Origin: Pleurodeles waltl
Lineage: Eukaryota; Chordata; Amphibia; Caudata; Salamandridae
Direction: 5' to 3'
Assembly: GCF_031143425.1 (NCBI RefSeq)
Contig: NW_027150021.1
Coordinates: 1 to 64,000 of the forward strand
DNA: 64,000 nucleotides
The notes beneath the pieces are model-generated. The model was given only the letters and a program-made list of their open reading frames with translations, was not told where the DNA came from and did not search any database. Position numbers and translations under genes: made by a program. This document shows, one piece after another, positions 62,790-64,000 of this stretch. The number at the start of each line of letters is the position of its first letter. Positions within the stretch are counted from its first letter, which is position 1.

Positions 62790-63054
62790 TATGCTTCTAA
62801 AAGTTGGAATACTTTTTAAGAAACTAAAACTGGTTCTAGAATCTAATTCAAACTTTTACCAAACTTTTAAACTCTAAAAGAAATGCTAACAGGGACTAAC
62901 ACAAGGCCCTAGCAGGACTTTAAAGAATTTAGAAAACTTTTCAAATTGCAAAAAATCAATTTCTAATGACAATTTTGGAATTTGTCGTGTGATCAGGTAT
63001 TGGCTGAGTAGTCCAGCAAATGCAAAGTCTTGTACCCCACCGCTGATCCACCAA
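62790..63054 (-). other. Leader and primer-binding site of element E
   Basis: Primer site 63034-63053 on the minus strand: TGGTGGATCAGCGGTGGGGT, again a tRNA-Leu(AAG)-like complement with two extra bases. The leader is AT-rich and has no ORF. Confidence 0.68.
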
Positions 63055-64000
63055 TGTAGGAAGTTGGCTCTGTATGTGCTATTTCAAAGTAAGGAATAGC
63101 ATGCACAGAGTCCAAGGGTTCCCTTTAGAGGTAAAATAGTGGTAAAAAGAGATAATACTAATGCTCTATTTTGTGGTAGTGTGGTCGAGCAGTAGGCTTA
63201 TCCAAGGAGTAGTGTTAAGCATTTGTTGTACATACACATAGACAATAAATGAGGTACACACACTCAGAGACAAATCCAGCCAATAGGTTTTGTTATAGAA
63301 AAATATCTTTTCTTAGTTTATTTTAAGAACCACAGGTTCAAATTTAACATGTAATATCTTGTTTGAAAGGTATTGCAGGTAAGTACATTAGGAACTTTGA
63401 ATCATTTCAATTGCATGTATACTTTTCAAGTTATTCACAAATAGCTACTTTAAAAGTGGACACAGTGCAATTTTCACAGTTCCTGGGGGAGGTAAGTTTT
63501 TGTTAGTTTTACCAGGTAAGTAAGACACTTACAGGGTTCAGTTCTTGGTCCAAGGTAGCCCACCGTTGGGGGTTCAGAGCAACCCCAAAGTCACCACACC
63601 AGCAGCTCAGGGCCGGTCAGGTGCAGAGTTCAAAGTGGTGCCCAAAACGCATAGGCTAGAATGGAGAGAAGGAGGTGCCCCGGTTCCGGTCTGCTTGCAG
63701 GTAAGTACCCGCGTCTTCGGAGGGCAGACCAGGGGGGTTTTGTAGGGCACCGGGGGGGACACAAGCCCACACAGAAATTTCACCCTCAGCAGCGCGGGGG
63801 CGGCCGGGTGCAGTGTAGAAACAAGCGTCGGGTTTTCAATGTTAGTCTATGAGAGATCAAGGGATCTCTTCAGCGCTGCAGGCAGGCAAGTGGGGGCTTC
63901 CTCGGGAAAACCTCCACTTGGGCAAGGGAGAGGGACTCCTGGGGGTCACTTCTGCAGTGAAAGTCCAGTCCTTCAGGTCCTGGGGGCTGCGGGTGCAGGG
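63055..64000 (-). repeat. 5' LTR of element E, cut by window end
   Basis: First 946 bp (sense 3' part) of the partner LTR, matching 57591-58536 with six substitutions counted by eye. Confidence 0.92.

Larger units (their letters stand above)
57591..64000 (-). mobile_element. Element E: family-2 non-autonomous retrotransposon
   Basis: Minus-oriented element of a second family: 3' LTR 57591-60259, polypurine tract near 60264, one ORF 60381-62789, leader 62790-63054, 5' LTR from 63055 running off the window. Six differences were seen over the 946 bp of LTR that can be compared (~0.6%), so it is young. It shares with family 1 the Gag-protease, the primer-site form and the CCTACA end, but has no integrase, RT or RNase H. 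Confidence 0.9.

Overview
The whole 64 kb is LTR-retrotransposon DNA stacked on itself; I see no host exon, RNA gene, CRISPR array or bacterial feature. Very long LTRs (about 3.0 kb), spliceosomal-type signals, AATAAA polyadenylation signals and Ty3/gypsy-like proteins point to a vertebrate with a very large, transposon-swollen genome. A urodele amphibian is my best guess; this is inference from style, not a database match.

Family 1 is a Gmr1-type element (the Ty3/gypsy branch with copia-like domain order). Its layout is 5' LTR, a primer site resembling the 3' end of tRNA-Leu, a T-rich leader, Gag (coiled coil, SCAN-like capsid, zinc knuckle), protease, integrase BEFORE reverse transcriptase, RNase H, a G-rich polypurine tract and 3' LTR. 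Family 2 (from 57591) has a related Gag-protease but no integrase, RT or RNase H; its ORF ends in two predicted membrane segments.

Layout: 1-4052 holds three minus-strand LTR pieces, each the right-hand part of an LTR cut by another insertion. Element O (plus, 4053-47142, decayed) has its 5' LTR split by element A (plus, 4854-36658, target duplication CACTG). A is itself split twice: by B (minus, 11637-20882, duplication CTGAT) and by C (minus, 21825-33071, duplication TGGCT). After O come a short leader stub plus LTR of a minus element P (47143-50178), then LTR scraps (50179-51216), then element D (plus, from 51217), cut in its integrase by element E (family 2, minus, 57591 to beyond the window end).

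Functionally, C carries the only unbroken full set (one 1654-codon Gag-Pol ORF) and could in principle supply integrase, RT and RNase H. B and E keep open Gag-protease ORFs without those enzymes and look like non-autonomous partners. O, A and D are damaged. LTR-pair differences counted by eye are about 0.6-0.8% for B, C and E, so these are the youngest layers.

The most unusual signals are: the INT-RT order in a single ORF; two different replacement tails where the rest of pol should be (a QHPC-repeat tail in B, a two-membrane-segment tail in E); an array of about fifteen near-perfect inverted repeats in the first 1.1 kb of each family-1 LTR, with paired substitutions that keep the stems; and C being a recombinant between the B and A lineages.
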